Part shown: piece after piece, positions 24,139 through 32,315 of the stretch | Numbering within the stretch: the stretch's first letter is position 1 | Layout of the letters: each line of letters opens with the position of its first letter | Assembly: GCA_902826165.1 (NCBI GenBank) | Contig: CADEDV010000023.1 | Location: 2,278 to 56,042 of the forward strand | Source: an uncultured Bacteroidota bacterium | GTDB taxonomy: Bacteria > Bacteroidota > Bacteroidia > Chitinophagales > Chitinophagaceae | Reading direction: 5' to 3' | Length of the DNA stretch: 53,765 bases | Position numbers and translations under genes: made by a program | The notes under the pieces: model-generated | The model's database searches: none | Seen by the model: the letters and a program-made list of their open reading frames with translations, nothing else | Told to the model about the DNA's origin: nothing

Positions 24139-25131
24139 ATGAAAACAGCTTTCTTCAGTACCAAATCATACGACCGGGAATATTTCGACCGTTTCAATAG
24201 TTCCGGCCATGAACTGACCTATTTTGATGTATCGCTGAATAAAAACTCCGTGGCCTTAAGCCAGGGCCATGATGCGGTTTGTCTTTTTGTAAATGATAAA
24301 GCCAATGCAGTCGTTATTGAACAACTGGCGGCCAACGGTACCAGGATCATCGCCCTGCGTTGTGCCGGTTTTAATAATGTTGACCTGGCGGCCGCTGCTA
24401 CCAATAACATCAAAGTGGTGCGGGTGCCTGCCTATTCACCCGAAGCGGTGGCGGAACATGCTGCGGCCCTCATCCTGACGCTGAACCGGAAAATTCATAA
24501 AGCGTATAACCGGGTGCGGGACAGCAATTTTTCGCTGGAGAATTTATTGGGTTTTAACCTGCATGGTAAAACAGTGGGTGTGATCGGTACGGGTATCATC
24601 GGCCGTTGTTTTTGCCGTATCATGCTGGGCTTTGGCTGCCGCATCCTGGCCCATGACCTCTACCCTTCTGAAGAAATGAGCAAAGCAGGTGTGCTGTATA
24701 CAACACTGGATACCATCTGGCAGGAAAGCGATATCATCTCGCTGCATTGCCCTTTACTCCCGGAAACCAAACACCTGGTGAATAAGGATTCCTTTGCGAA
24801 AATGAAAAAAGGCGTGATGCTTATTAATACCAGCCGCGGGGCGGTGATCAATACAGCCGATGCTGTGGAAGCCCTGAAGAAAGAGCAACTCGGTTATCTC
24901 GGTATTGATGTGTATGAGCAGGAAGAGAAATTATTCTTCAAAGATCTTTCCGGCAGCATCATGCAGGATGATGTGATTGCCCGGCTCACCAGTTTTCCTA
25001 ATGTACTCATCACTTCCCACCAGGGATTTTTTACCAAAGAGGCCTTAGAGCAAATAGCCCTGGTGACTTTGAAAAATCTAAGTGATTTTGAAAGCGGGTT
25101 GCCGTTAGAGAATGAAGTGAAGGGGCAATGA
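24139..25131 (+). CDS. D-lactate dehydrogenase-like 2-hydroxyacid dehydrogenase
   Basis: 330 residues, the normal length. It probably reduces pyruvate to D-lactate with NADH (or acts on a related 2-keto acid) in the cytoplasm. Motifs: ALRCAGFNNVDL near residue 75, VAEHAAALILTLNRK near residue 105, the NAD-binding GVIGTGIIGRCFCRIMLGFG near residue 147, HCPLLPETKHLV near residue 203 and catalytic Arg in INTSRGAVI near residue 232, Glu in DVYEQEEKLFF near residue 259, and His in ITSHQGFFT near residue 293. The full Arg/Glu/His set is present and the EKxLFF stretch is typical of LdhA. A perfect 10-bp palindrome TACTTAAGTA lies at 24070-24079, 60 nt upstream. Confidence 0.9.
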   Translation: MKTAFFSTKSYDREYFDRFNSSGHELTYFDVSLNKNSVALSQGHDAVCLFVNDKANAVVIEQLAANGTRIIALRCAGFNNVDLAAAATNNIKVVRVPAYSPEAVAEHAAALILTLNRKIHKAYNRVRDSNFSLENLLGFNLHGKTVGVIGTGIIGRCFCRIMLGFGCRILAHDLYPSEEMSKAGVLYTTLDTIWQESDIISLHCPLLPETKHLVNKDSFAKMKKGVMLINTSRGAVINTADAVEALKKEQLGYLGIDVYEQEEKLFFKDLSGSIMQDDVIARLTSFPNVLITSHQGFFTKEALEQIALVTLKNLSDFESGLPLENEVKGQ

Positions 25132-25215
25132 GAAGTAACTATTTATCAGGCTGGTAAAAAGCGCAGGGCTAAAATGTCATTTCCTTTTCAATTCTATCGG
25201 AATTCAAAATGGCGT

Positions 25216-25260
25216 TGTAAATTTAGTGTGTTATGTATGACCAATTGGCTTTACTACTTT
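25216..25260 (+). repeat. Shared upstream element, copy 2 (before AT-rich orphan gene)
   Basis: TGTAAATTTA then GTGTGTTATGTATGACC, and CTACTTT at 25254-25260, 20 nt before the ATG at 25281. It matches 22565-22610 in order and spacing with a 1-nt insertion in the first block. Confidence 0.6.
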
Positions 25261-25280
25261 CACCAGCAGGATAATTATTT

Positions 25281-25823
25281 ATGAGCGACCATAGTATTTC
25301 AATTGTACCAAGACTATCAGTTTACCCGGGGAAAGAAATTAAAGCAAAAGAAATTTTAGAATGGCTTATTTCGTTGGACATAGTTAAGCCAATACCTTCT
25401 GATTGCATACTTAGTTCAAGTGACGGCTACGAAATATCAGGTGGCGCAAAAAGTGTAACGAAGCAACCTCAATATTTACCTTTTGACTTGACAGTAAACG
25501 GGCTTGAAATAATTACGGAACGACGAATTTTCCATACAGGACAAAATGGAATGGAAGAACTCATTTGTCCAAATTGCAGGCAAAACATCGCAAACGAAGA
25601 CTGGGATTTTTTGAACGAATGGGGTGACAATAAATGTAATAATTTAATCTGTCCTTTATGCAATGTCGCGACAGACATTCATCAATTTAAGTTTACACCT
25701 GAATGGGGGTTTAGTGATTTAGGGTTTACGTTTTACAATTGGCCAAGTTTCACAGATAAATTTATAGATGATTTCAAACAAAGATTAAGTTGTAATATAA
25801 ATTTGGTTTCAACATGGATCTAA
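25281..25823 (+). CDS. Protein of unknown family with a putative four-Cys zinc ribbon (AT-rich orphan gene)
   Basis: 180 residues, no signal peptide. No family is recognised. Residues ~93-125 contain CPNC, then about 27 residues later CPLC, the spacing of a zinc ribbon; an extra Cys precedes the second pair (CNNLICPLC). The N-terminal half is mixed alpha/beta (LVKEILEWL-like helix near residue 23). The C-terminus is aromatic (GFSDLGFTFYNWPSFTDKF). The gene is AT-rich, alone, and preceded by the same upstream element as 22612-23385, so gain as a single-gene unit is plausible. A role in immunity or regulation cannot be supported from sequence alone. Confidence 0.65.
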   Translation: MSDHSISIVPRLSVYPGKEIKAKEILEWLISLDIVKPIPSDCILSSSDGYEISGGAKSVTKQPQYLPFDLTVNGLEIITERRIFHTGQNGMEELICPNCRQNIANEDWDFLNEWGDNKCNNLICPLCNVATDIHQFKFTPEWGFSDLGFTFYNWPSFTDKFIDDFKQRLSCNINLVSTWI

Positions 25824-25941
25824 TAAACCTTATGTTCCTGCCAGACCAGCAATTGCTATGTCCTGTATATTGCAGCATCCGGGATATCCCCCGAAAAGCT
25901 CCAAAGACTTCTCCATAAATAACACTTGTAATTTCTAAACC

Positions 25942-26331
25942 ATGAACAAAGACATACAAGCCTACAACAACGCCCAATCAAAACCCGACAAAGAGATATG
26001 CCAGTTACTGGCCAAAGAAATTGATGCGGCTTTGCCGAAGGCGGAGAATAAGATATGGCATGCACACCCGGTCTGGTTCCTGGGCGGGAACCCGGTGGTG
26101 GGCTACAGTAAACTGAAGAACTGTATCCGCCTTTTATTCTGGAGCGGCCAGTCTTTTGAAGAAGAAGGTTTACAAAACGAAGGCAGTTTTAAAGCCGCTG
26201 AAATACGGTACACGGCTGCTGAACAGGTGAATACCAAAGACCTGAAACGCTGGCTGAAAAAATCAGAAAAGATCCAGTGGGATTATAAGAATATTGTGAA
26301 GCGGAGAGGTGTACTGGAAAGATTGAAATAA
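25942..26331 (+). CDS. DUF1801 (YdhG-like) domain protein
   Basis: 129 residues covering one DUF1801 domain: an N-terminal helix (DKEICQLLAKEIDAALP), the aromatic core KIWHAHPVWFLGGNPVVGYS near residue 37, LLFWSGQSF near residue 64 and AAEIRYTAAEQV near residue 84. The family (structurally like YdhG and iron-binding frataxin folds) has no established biochemical role. The protein is small and cytoplasmic. It converges on the MmcQ/YjbR gene with 14 nt between the ends. Confidence 0.8.
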   Translation: MNKDIQAYNNAQSKPDKEICQLLAKEIDAALPKAENKIWHAHPVWFLGGNPVVGYSKLKNCIRLLFWSGQSFEEEGLQNEGSFKAAEIRYTAAEQVNTKDLKRWLKKSEKIQWDYKNIVKRRGVLERLK

Positions 26332-26345
26332 GTTTCTTCCCGTAT

Positions 26346-26684
26346 TCAAGCAAAATATTTTGCTGCCATTTTCTTAGGTGCCACATTCTTCCATGCCGTG
26401 GTCAGTGCATCCAGCAACATGGCTTTCTTTACTTTCTTCAGTTCAATATAGGTGGCACCCTGCTGGCCCCAGCCTCCCGGTACGGGATAGATGACAGTTG
26501 TATTAAAAGAACAAAAAACAGACTGGTCAACAGCAGAGAGCTTTACCTTCATCAGTTGTTTATCGGCTTTGATCGTGGCGAATATCTTATTCTTCACCCG
26601 GAAATCAGGTGTTTCAAAATGGCTTTTCTCCTCCGTTTCGGGCAGGGATAATGCTAATTGTCTTACGGCAGCTACGGTTACCAT
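26346..26684 (-). CDS. MmcQ/YjbR family protein
   Basis: 112 residues, the usual length. The family has a double-wing fold and is often annotated as DNA-binding, without proven function. Typical stretches: LALSLPETEEKSHFETPDFRV near residue 10 (the conserved LPE..E), KIFATIKADKQLMKVKLS near residue 33, and TYIELKKVKKAMLLDALTTAW near residue 78. No signal peptide is present. It pairs with the DUF1801 gene tail-to-tail; both are small, widespread, low-context proteins. Confidence 0.85.
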   Translation of the reverse strand: MVTVAAVRQLALSLPETEEKSHFETPDFRVKNKIFATIKADKQLMKVKLSAVDQSVFCSFNTTVIYPVPGGWGQQGATYIELKKVKKAMLLDALTTAWKNVAPKKMAAKYFA

Positions 26685-26794
26685 GACAGAAAGTTACGAA
26701 AGAACGCTTCTTTTGAAATGTTTAGCAGGGATTTTGCTTGTATAGCAAAGCCATCAAAAATCACCAGCCAATCCCGTTCTTTAAAACACAACAC

Positions 26795-27286
26795 ATGAAA
26801 AAGCTCATCGTTCTTGCTGGTTTAGTATGCAGCTGCCTGCTGGCCATGGCCCAGTTAAAGACTACGACTGTCTGCCCTCCTTTTAATATTGATATCCTGG
26901 ATGGCCGTATTGGCGACCTTGATCCCAAATCCACACAAGGGCAGATCAAAAAAATATTTCCCTGTTTTACCAGTGCAGAAGCCGAATCGGATTCCGCCAA
27001 ATGCGGCGGCACTGTTTTCTACAAAGACAAGGACATTTATTTCTATACCAAAAGAGATTACGTGGAGATCGGCCCGGCCTTCAAAGGCAAACTGAGTATT
27101 CCCCTGCTGGGTGCCAGTCGTACTGGTCTGTTCAAATGGCTGGGCAATCCAAAGATCAAAGATGTTAGCTGGGATGCCTATCAAACCTCCTATGGCATCC
27201 TGATCCTGTATTTTAACAAGGCGAATAAGGTCAACCGGATACGGTTCAGTACCCAATCGGTGGAGTCGATCAATTTGTGTGAGTAA
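26795..27286 (+). CDS. Secreted hypothetical protein
   Basis: 163 residues from the ATG at 26795, which opens a signal peptide (MKKLIVLAGLVCSCLLAMAQ). The upstream 19-residue extension is not signal-like and is rejected. The mature protein has four Cys in pairs likely to form disulfides (CPPF, PCF, KCGG, NLCE) and the motif LDGRIGDLDPKSTQGQIK. No known family is recognised. It is probably periplasmic. It ends 5 nt from the convergent OmpA-like gene. Confidence 0.7.
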   Translation: MKKLIVLAGLVCSCLLAMAQLKTTTVCPPFNIDILDGRIGDLDPKSTQGQIKKIFPCFTSAEAESDSAKCGGTVFYKDKDIYFYTKRDYVEIGPAFKGKLSIPLLGASRTGLFKWLGNPKIKDVSWDAYQTSYGILILYFNKANKVNRIRFSTQSVESINLCE

Positions 27287-27291
27287 AGAGA

Positions 27292-27987
27292 TCAGAGAAT
27301 CCGTACTTCGGTCCGGCGGTTCAGCTGCCTTCCTTCATCGGTATCATTATCGGCTACGGGTTGTGCAGCGCCATAGCCTTTGGCGATCACCCTTGACGGG
27401 GCTATTCCTTTTTTCAGCAACCAGGCTTTGATAGCATCGGCTCTTTGTTGCGACAGCTTCAGGTTATCGGCATCCTTGCCTACATTATCCGTATGCCCTG
27501 CTATTTCAACCCTGATCGTTTCCTTATTCTTTAAATAGGCAGCCAGTTCTTCCAGTTCAGGAAATGATTCGGGCCGCAGCGTGGCTTTGCCGAAATCAAA
27601 ATGCACATTATCCAGGGTGTATTTTTTGGCCTCTTCAAATTTCACATTCACTTTAAAAGGATCGGTAAAAAATTCATCGGGACCTAAAGCCGGTATTTCG
27701 ATCTTGCCATATTTCGTAGTGTCGGTCAGGCTTTTTACCGTGATCATATAAGTATCCCCCGGTGCTAACTGCAAACTGAATTTGCCTGCCGCATCCGAAC
27801 GGCCGCCGAAGGTTTGTTTTGTTTTCTCACTCCGGAATAAAACTGTTTCTCCTTTAGAAGGCTTGCTTTTCATATCGGTTACAAATACATTCACCTTCGC
27901 CAGTTGCGAAACCGTGGTATCAACCGACTGGCTGTATGTTTTTAGCAAGAAAAAAAATGTGAAGAGCAGCAGTAGTATCCGGCGCAT
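27292..27987 (-). CDS. OmpA-family outer-membrane/peptidoglycan-binding protein
   Basis: 231 residues. Signal peptide 1-19 (MRRILLLLFTFFFLLKTYSQ), then a carboxypeptidase-regulatory-like beta domain (about 30-95, FVTDMKSKPSKGETV and GKFSLQLAPGDTYMITVKS), then an OmpA C-terminal domain (about 120-231). The OmpA motif is complete: FDFGKATLRPES near residue 131, VEIAGHTDNVGKDADNLKLS near residue 160, and the Arg/Asp residues in QQRADAIKAWLLKKG and RQLNRRTEVRI. This domain binds diaminopimelate-containing peptidoglycan, anchoring the envelope. It lacks an N-terminal barrel, so membrane attachment would need another partner. Confidence 0.9.
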   Translation of the reverse strand: MRRILLLLFTFFFLLKTYSQSVDTTVSQLAKVNVFVTDMKSKPSKGETVLFRSEKTKQTFGGRSDAAGKFSLQLAPGDTYMITVKSLTDTTKYGKIEIPALGPDEFFTDPFKVNVKFEEAKKYTLDNVHFDFGKATLRPESFPELEELAAYLKNKETIRVEIAGHTDNVGKDADNLKLSQQRADAIKAWLLKKGIAPSRVIAKGYGAAQPVADNDTDEGRQLNRRTEVRIL

Positions 27988-28044
27988 AGAAAATTTGATT
28001 TAAACCCAAACGATATGTTTCATGGCTTTATTGTAACCTGTAAA

Positions 28045-28075
28045 TACAAACTGCCGGTTCTTCCGGCAGTTTGTA
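28045..28075 (-). terminator. Terminator after the prolyl oligopeptidase gene
   Basis: A perfect 13-bp inverted repeat, TACAAACTGCCGG / CCGGCAGTTTGTA, with a 5-nt loop. It lies 7 nt past the stop codon of the leftward peptidase gene and separates it from the OmpA-family gene. T-tract is short (TTTA), so it may also act as a stabilising 3' hairpin. Confidence 0.8.
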
Positions 28076-28082
28076 TAATGCG

Positions 28083-30233
28083 TTAATCATAATCAGGTAG
28101 TACCCCGACATTATAAAACATAAAGCTCCATTTGTCGGTTTGTTCATCAATGGTTTGCTGGGTGCTTTTCCCGGCTCCATGTCCTGCTTTTGTTTCTATC
28201 CGTATCAACACAGGATTAGCTCCCTTTTGGCTGGCCTGCATGGCTGCTGCAAACTTGAATGAATGTGCAGGCACCACCCTGTCGTCGTGATCAGCGGTGG
28301 TGACCATCGTGGCGGGATAAGCCGCTTCTTTTACATTGTGCACCGGTGAATATTTGTACAGGTATTCAAACATCTCTTTATTTTCTTCTGATGTTCCGTA
28401 ATCATATGCCCAGCCTGCACCTGCCGTGAATTTATGATAGCGCAGCATATCCATTACTCCCACCGCAGGGAATGCTACTTTGCACATACCCGGTTGCTGC
28501 GTGATGCAGGCACCCACCAGCAAACCGCCGTTACTGCCACCTTCAATAGCCAGCAGGTCTCTTGAAGTGTAATTATTATCGACGAGATAGCTGGCAGCAG
28601 CGATGAAATCATCAAACACATTTTGCTTTTTGGTTTTCACACCCTGGTTATGCCAGTCTTCGCCATATTCTCCACCACCCCGCAGGTTGGGCACAGCATA
28701 GATACCACCGTTCTCTAATAAAATGATCGTGGAGGTACTGAACCAGGGAGTGAGACTGACACTGAAACCTCCATAGCCATAGAGCAGGCAGGGATTCCTT
28801 CCATTCAATTCAATACCTTTTTTATGGGTGATGATCATCGGGATCTTTGTCCCATCCTTTGAAGTATAGAAAATTTGTTTGGATTCATACTCATCCGGGT
28901 TAAACTGCACTTTTGATTCTTTATATACTTCGCTTTTGCCACTGGCAATATCCATTTTGTAAATAGTGGCCGGGTTAACATACGAAGTGAAGGTGAAATA
29001 CATTTCTTTCTCTTCCTGTTTGGCATAAAAACCGGAAGCCGTACCCGGGCCGGGCAATGCAATCTCCCGGACTAATTTACCGCTGGTATCATGCTGGCTT
29101 ACTTTGGTGATCGCATCTTTCAGGTAACTGCAGAAAATATAACCACCACCTGAAGAAGCCGTAAGCACTTCCGGTTTAGCTTCAATGATCGTTTTCCAGT
29201 TGGCGGTATCAGGATTGGCAACCGGGACAGCCACCAGCTTACCGGTAGGTGCTCCTTTATCGGTCTGGATATAAAAATTCGTGGAATCATTATAGACCAC
29301 ACCGTACTGGTTATTCATATCGGTGATCACGGGTTGTATCGGTGCATCCGGTACTGAGAGGTTTTGGATATATAATCCATTACCATAGGTGGCATTGGCT
29401 GTATAAATGAATAACCATTGCTGATCCTCGCTCACCCCCACCCAAACATACCGGAAGGGTGTGGCGTCGGAACCGAAAATGAGTTTATCTTCTTTTTGTG
29501 AAGTACCCACTTTATGAAAATAGACCTTGTGACTTTCCGTAACACCCGACAGGCGGCTTCCGTTCTTTACTTTGTCATAGGTGCTGTAATAAAATCCTTC
29601 ATTGCCTTTCCAGCTGGCGCCACTGAATTTAATTTCCAATGTATCGCCGGTCAGTTGTTTGCTCACAGCATTCATCACCACCAGTTTTTGCCAGTCGCTA
29701 CCGCCCTCTGAAATATTATACGCTGCCATTGAACCATCTTTGCTGAAGCTGATACCGGCTAATGAAGTGGTGCCATCTTTAGAAAAGCTGTTAGGATCTA
29801 AAAATACTTCTGCTTCTTTTCCATCACCAGCTTCCCGGTACACGACCGACTGGTTCTGCAAACCGGAGTTTTTATAGTAGTAGGTAAACTTGCCTTCTTT
29901 AAATGGTGCTGAGTATTTTTCATAATTGAATAAGGCTTCATAGCGTTTCCGGATCGCTTCCCGGAAGGGAATTAGTGACAGGTAGGCGTTGGTCACTTCG
30001 TTTTCTGTTTTCACCCAGGTGGCTGTTTCAGCGCTGGTATCATTTTCCAGCCAACGGTAAGGGTCAGCTACTTTGGTTCCGAAATAAGTATCAAAGACGG
30101 TGCTGTCTTTACGGGTTACAGGATATTTCACTTCAATAGGTTTTAATTCGCTTAAGGTGGCCTGTTTTTTCTCTTCGTTGTTGCAGGCGGTTACTAAAAC
30201 CACGGCCAGTAGTGGCATCAATAGTTTGTTCAT
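28083..30233 (-). CDS. Prolyl oligopeptidase (S9A), lipoprotein
   Basis: 716 residues from the ATG at 30233, which opens a lipoprotein signal (MNKLLMPLLAVVLVTACNNE, Cys17 as lipidation site); a 20-residue upstream extension is rejected. The enzyme cleaves short peptides after proline. An N-terminal beta-propeller (DPYRWLEND near residue 57) covers a C-terminal hydrolase domain with catalytic Ser567 in EGGSNGGLLVGA, the Asp in DHDDRVVPAHS, and the His in AGHGAGKS. All three are present. It is probably anchored in the outer or inner membrane facing the periplasm. The gene is divergent from an MtfA-like peptidase gene. Confidence 0.93.
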   Translation of the reverse strand: MNKLLMPLLAVVLVTACNNEEKKQATLSELKPIEVKYPVTRKDSTVFDTYFGTKVADPYRWLENDTSAETATWVKTENEVTNAYLSLIPFREAIRKRYEALFNYEKYSAPFKEGKFTYYYKNSGLQNQSVVYREAGDGKEAEVFLDPNSFSKDGTTSLAGISFSKDGSMAAYNISEGGSDWQKLVVMNAVSKQLTGDTLEIKFSGASWKGNEGFYYSTYDKVKNGSRLSGVTESHKVYFHKVGTSQKEDKLIFGSDATPFRYVWVGVSEDQQWLFIYTANATYGNGLYIQNLSVPDAPIQPVITDMNNQYGVVYNDSTNFYIQTDKGAPTGKLVAVPVANPDTANWKTIIEAKPEVLTASSGGGYIFCSYLKDAITKVSQHDTSGKLVREIALPGPGTASGFYAKQEEKEMYFTFTSYVNPATIYKMDIASGKSEVYKESKVQFNPDEYESKQIFYTSKDGTKIPMIITHKKGIELNGRNPCLLYGYGGFSVSLTPWFSTSTIILLENGGIYAVPNLRGGGEYGEDWHNQGVKTKKQNVFDDFIAAASYLVDNNYTSRDLLAIEGGSNGGLLVGACITQQPGMCKVAFPAVGVMDMLRYHKFTAGAGWAYDYGTSEENKEMFEYLYKYSPVHNVKEAAYPATMVTTADHDDRVVPAHSFKFAAAMQASQKGANPVLIRIETKAGHGAGKSTQQTIDEQTDKWSFMFYNVGVLPDYD

Positions 30234-30298
30234 GGTTGTTGATTTAAACAGAAAGGTAATTTTTTGAGGACAGAAAAAAAACAGTTTGCACACATTTT

Positions 30299-30306
30299 TA
30301 GTTTTG
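30299..30306 (+). promoter_or_regulatory. -7 promoter element before the MtfA-like gene
   Basis: TAGTTTTG (TAnnTTTG), 34 nt before the ATG at 30341. No properly spaced -33 box was found. Confidence 0.4.
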
Positions 30307-30340
30307 CTATCTGATAAATAAAGGCCGTTTCTCTATATTC

Positions 30341-31141
30341 ATGGTCCGTATGGATATTGTTCTGAGTATTCTTTTTGCACTGGCCCTGCTTGTATTATTA
30401 TTCCTGCTCCTCATCCGCAAAGGGAAAAAGAAGCCGGCGATACAACCTGTGCCGGTAAGCTACCGGGAACTGTTACGCCAGGGAGTCCCTTTTTACCAGC
30501 AACTGGATGAAACCCAACAAGAGCTTTTTGCCAGCCGGGTGCATCATTTTATAGCCAGCACCCGCATCACCGGAGTCAATACCGTGGTTGAAGAAATTGA
30601 TAAAGTATATGTGGCGGCCAGCGCCGTCATTCCCACATTTGGTTTCCCGGATTGGGAATATATCAATATCAATGAAGTACTGTTGTACCCCGATTCATTC
30701 AACCATGATTTTGAACAGCAAGGGACTGACCGCAGCATACTTGGTATGGTGGGCACCGGGGCCTATGAAGATGTGATGATCCTTTCCCAGCATGAACTCC
30801 GGCAGGGATTTCTTAATAAAACAGGTAAGAGCAATACCGCTATTCATGAATTTGTACATCTTGTAGATAAGACGGATGGCAGCACGGATGGTGTTCCTGA
30901 ATTTGCTTTACAACACAACTATGTTTTGCCCTGGCTTGACCTGGTACATAAAAAAATGAAACAGATACTGGCTAACCGCTCAGATATCGATCCCTATGGT
31001 GCCACCAACCAGGCAGAGTTCTTTGCTGTTGTTGCTGAATACTTTTTTGAACGCCCTGATCTTTTAAAAGAAAAACACCCTGATCTCTACGAAGTATTAT
31101 CCTCCATCTTCCGGCAGCAGCCAGCAGGTAAAAAGAAATAG
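30341..31141 (+). CDS. MtfA-like zinc peptidase (M90 family), membrane-anchored
   Basis: 266 residues with one N-terminal TM helix (about 5-26, VLSILFALALLVLLFLLLI) followed by a basic stretch, so the catalytic part is cytoplasmic. HEFVH at residues 169-173 is the HExxH zinc motif, with a following Glu-rich region QAEFFAVVAEYFFERP near residue 230 that can provide the third ligand. ASAVIPTFGFPDWEY near residue 93 is typical of the MtfA family. In E. coli, MtfA binds Mlc and is a metallopeptidase; no mlc or ptsG gene is nearby here, so its partner is unknown. E. coli MtfA lacks this membrane anchor. Confidence 0.85.
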   Translation: MVRMDIVLSILFALALLVLLFLLLIRKGKKKPAIQPVPVSYRELLRQGVPFYQQLDETQQELFASRVHHFIASTRITGVNTVVEEIDKVYVAASAVIPTFGFPDWEYININEVLLYPDSFNHDFEQQGTDRSILGMVGTGAYEDVMILSQHELRQGFLNKTGKSNTAIHEFVHLVDKTDGSTDGVPEFALQHNYVLPWLDLVHKKMKQILANRSDIDPYGATNQAEFFAVVAEYFFERPDLLKEKHPDLYEVLSSIFRQQPAGKKK

Positions 31142-31299
31142 CCCCCCGTTTTACAGCAAGCCTTACCGGCAGCTTCCGGATATCAAGCAGCAATGCCCCT
31201 TCATCAAAGGGATTTGTATTCCCTTTACCCCGGTTGTTCTTTTGTACTGACAAAGATGTTTAACCCATCTTCCTTATTCTTTCATTAAAATATTTAATT

Positions 31300-31767
31300 A
31301 TGAAACCTGCAATTAAAAAAGTGCCTGCGCTGCTGGCAGCATTGGTAGCCACCTGTTTTACCCTTTTGTCTTTCACTGCTCCTAAAGGCGGTGAAGGGTT
31401 TGAGATCTTCCTGGATAATAAAGTAGTGCTGCAAAAATTCGGTAACCAGATGAACACTGTATCCCTTTTAGAATTAGACGCTGCTGCGATGAACGGGGAA
31501 TTGCAGGTAAAGTATCATCACTGTGGCCAGGTGGGTAAGAACAGGGTCATTACAATAACAAACGGGGAAGCCAAAGTGCTGAAAACATGGCGCTATGATG
31601 ATACAAAACAACAGGCTGCTTCCATGTCCTGCTCCGTCAAAGAAATTATAACCCTGCAAAGTTCCGGTACCGAAAAACTGAACCTGTATTATTCTTCCAG
31701 CGAATTACCGGGGGGAAGATTACTGGTATCCATTGTTCCAAAAACAAAAGCGGTGGTAAAATTATAA
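31300..31767 (+). CDS. Secreted hypothetical protein
   Basis: 155 residues. An N-terminal signal peptide (basic start, then ALLAALVATCFTLLSF, cleaved near TAP residue 27). The mature protein is a small beta-rich domain with FEIFLDNKVVLQKFG and VKYHHCGQVGKNRVITIT, and a second Cys in SMSCSVKEII. No family is recognised and no catalytic motif is seen. It is followed by a terminator and converges with the gene at 31801. Confidence 0.65.
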   Translation: MKPAIKKVPALLAALVATCFTLLSFTAPKGGEGFEIFLDNKVVLQKFGNQMNTVSLLELDAAAMNGELQVKYHHCGQVGKNRVITITNGEAKVLKTWRYDDTKQQAASMSCSVKEIITLQSSGTEKLNLYYSSSELPGGRLLVSIVPKTKAVVKL

Positions 31768-31775
31768 AAGCAAGA

Positions 31776-31798
31776 GCCGGTCATAGTACCGGCCTTTT
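31776..31798 (+). terminator. Terminator after the secreted hypothetical gene
   Basis: GCCGGT / ACCGGC stem (6 bp) with a 6-nt loop followed by TTTT. Confidence 0.7.
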
Positions 31799-31800
31799 CA

Positions 31801-32226
31801 TTATTTCAACAGTTTGCTGAATTTTGTAAGCTCCGTTTTCTCTGCTGCTGATAAAGGTTCATTATTAGCATATTTCGACTGAAAGAAGAGTACCCGTTTG
31901 TGCTGCGGGTATTTAGCCAGGATGGATGCAATCATTTGCCCGGTGCTTTCATCCTTCTCATACAACGGAACGGTTGCGGGCAGGGCCGATCTTTCCTTGG
32001 TGTGTTTCTTTTTAATGATCGCTTCCAGTGTAGCCAGTTTGCTGGCCGGTATCGTACTGATCTTTGATGCTTTGCTGTGCAATCCCTGTAGTTGTTTTTT
32101 GCTCAGCCCTCCCCTTTCCTGGTATTGCAACAATAAACTTTCCACGAAAGGGGTGCCCGGCTTTGCCAGCAGCACTGCCTGCAGTACATCGAGTATAATA
32201 TCCACATCAGGTTTTATCCGTTGCAT
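31801..32226 (-). CDS. Hypothetical cytoplasmic helical protein
   Basis: 141 residues, no signal peptide or TM segment. The sequence is Lys/Leu/Ala-rich and predicted helical by eye: LLQYQERGGLSKKQLQGLH near residue 30, then a Ser/Lys linker, and FQSKYANNEPLSAAEKTEL near residue 115. No family is recognised; similar Bacteroidota proteins may exist. Divergent from the methyltransferase gene and convergent with the secreted hypothetical at 31300. Confidence 0.6.
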   Translation of the reverse strand: MQRIKPDVDIILDVLQAVLLAKPGTPFVESLLLQYQERGGLSKKQLQGLHSKASKISTIPASKLATLEAIIKKKHTKERSALPATVPLYEKDESTGQMIASILAKYPQHKRVLFFQSKYANNEPLSAAEKTELTKFSKLLK

Positions 32227-32315
32227 AGTCAGTGACGTGAAAATAACAAAAGCCCGTCAATTATTACAGCGGTATAAGGAAGTATGATGCATCTTTGCAT
32301 ACTGATCATTTGTAC

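Noticed and set aside
25842-25855. 14-nt string CAGACCAGCAATTG also present at 38824-38837
   Set aside because: A few exact 14-mers are expected by chance in a window of this size, and the contexts differ.
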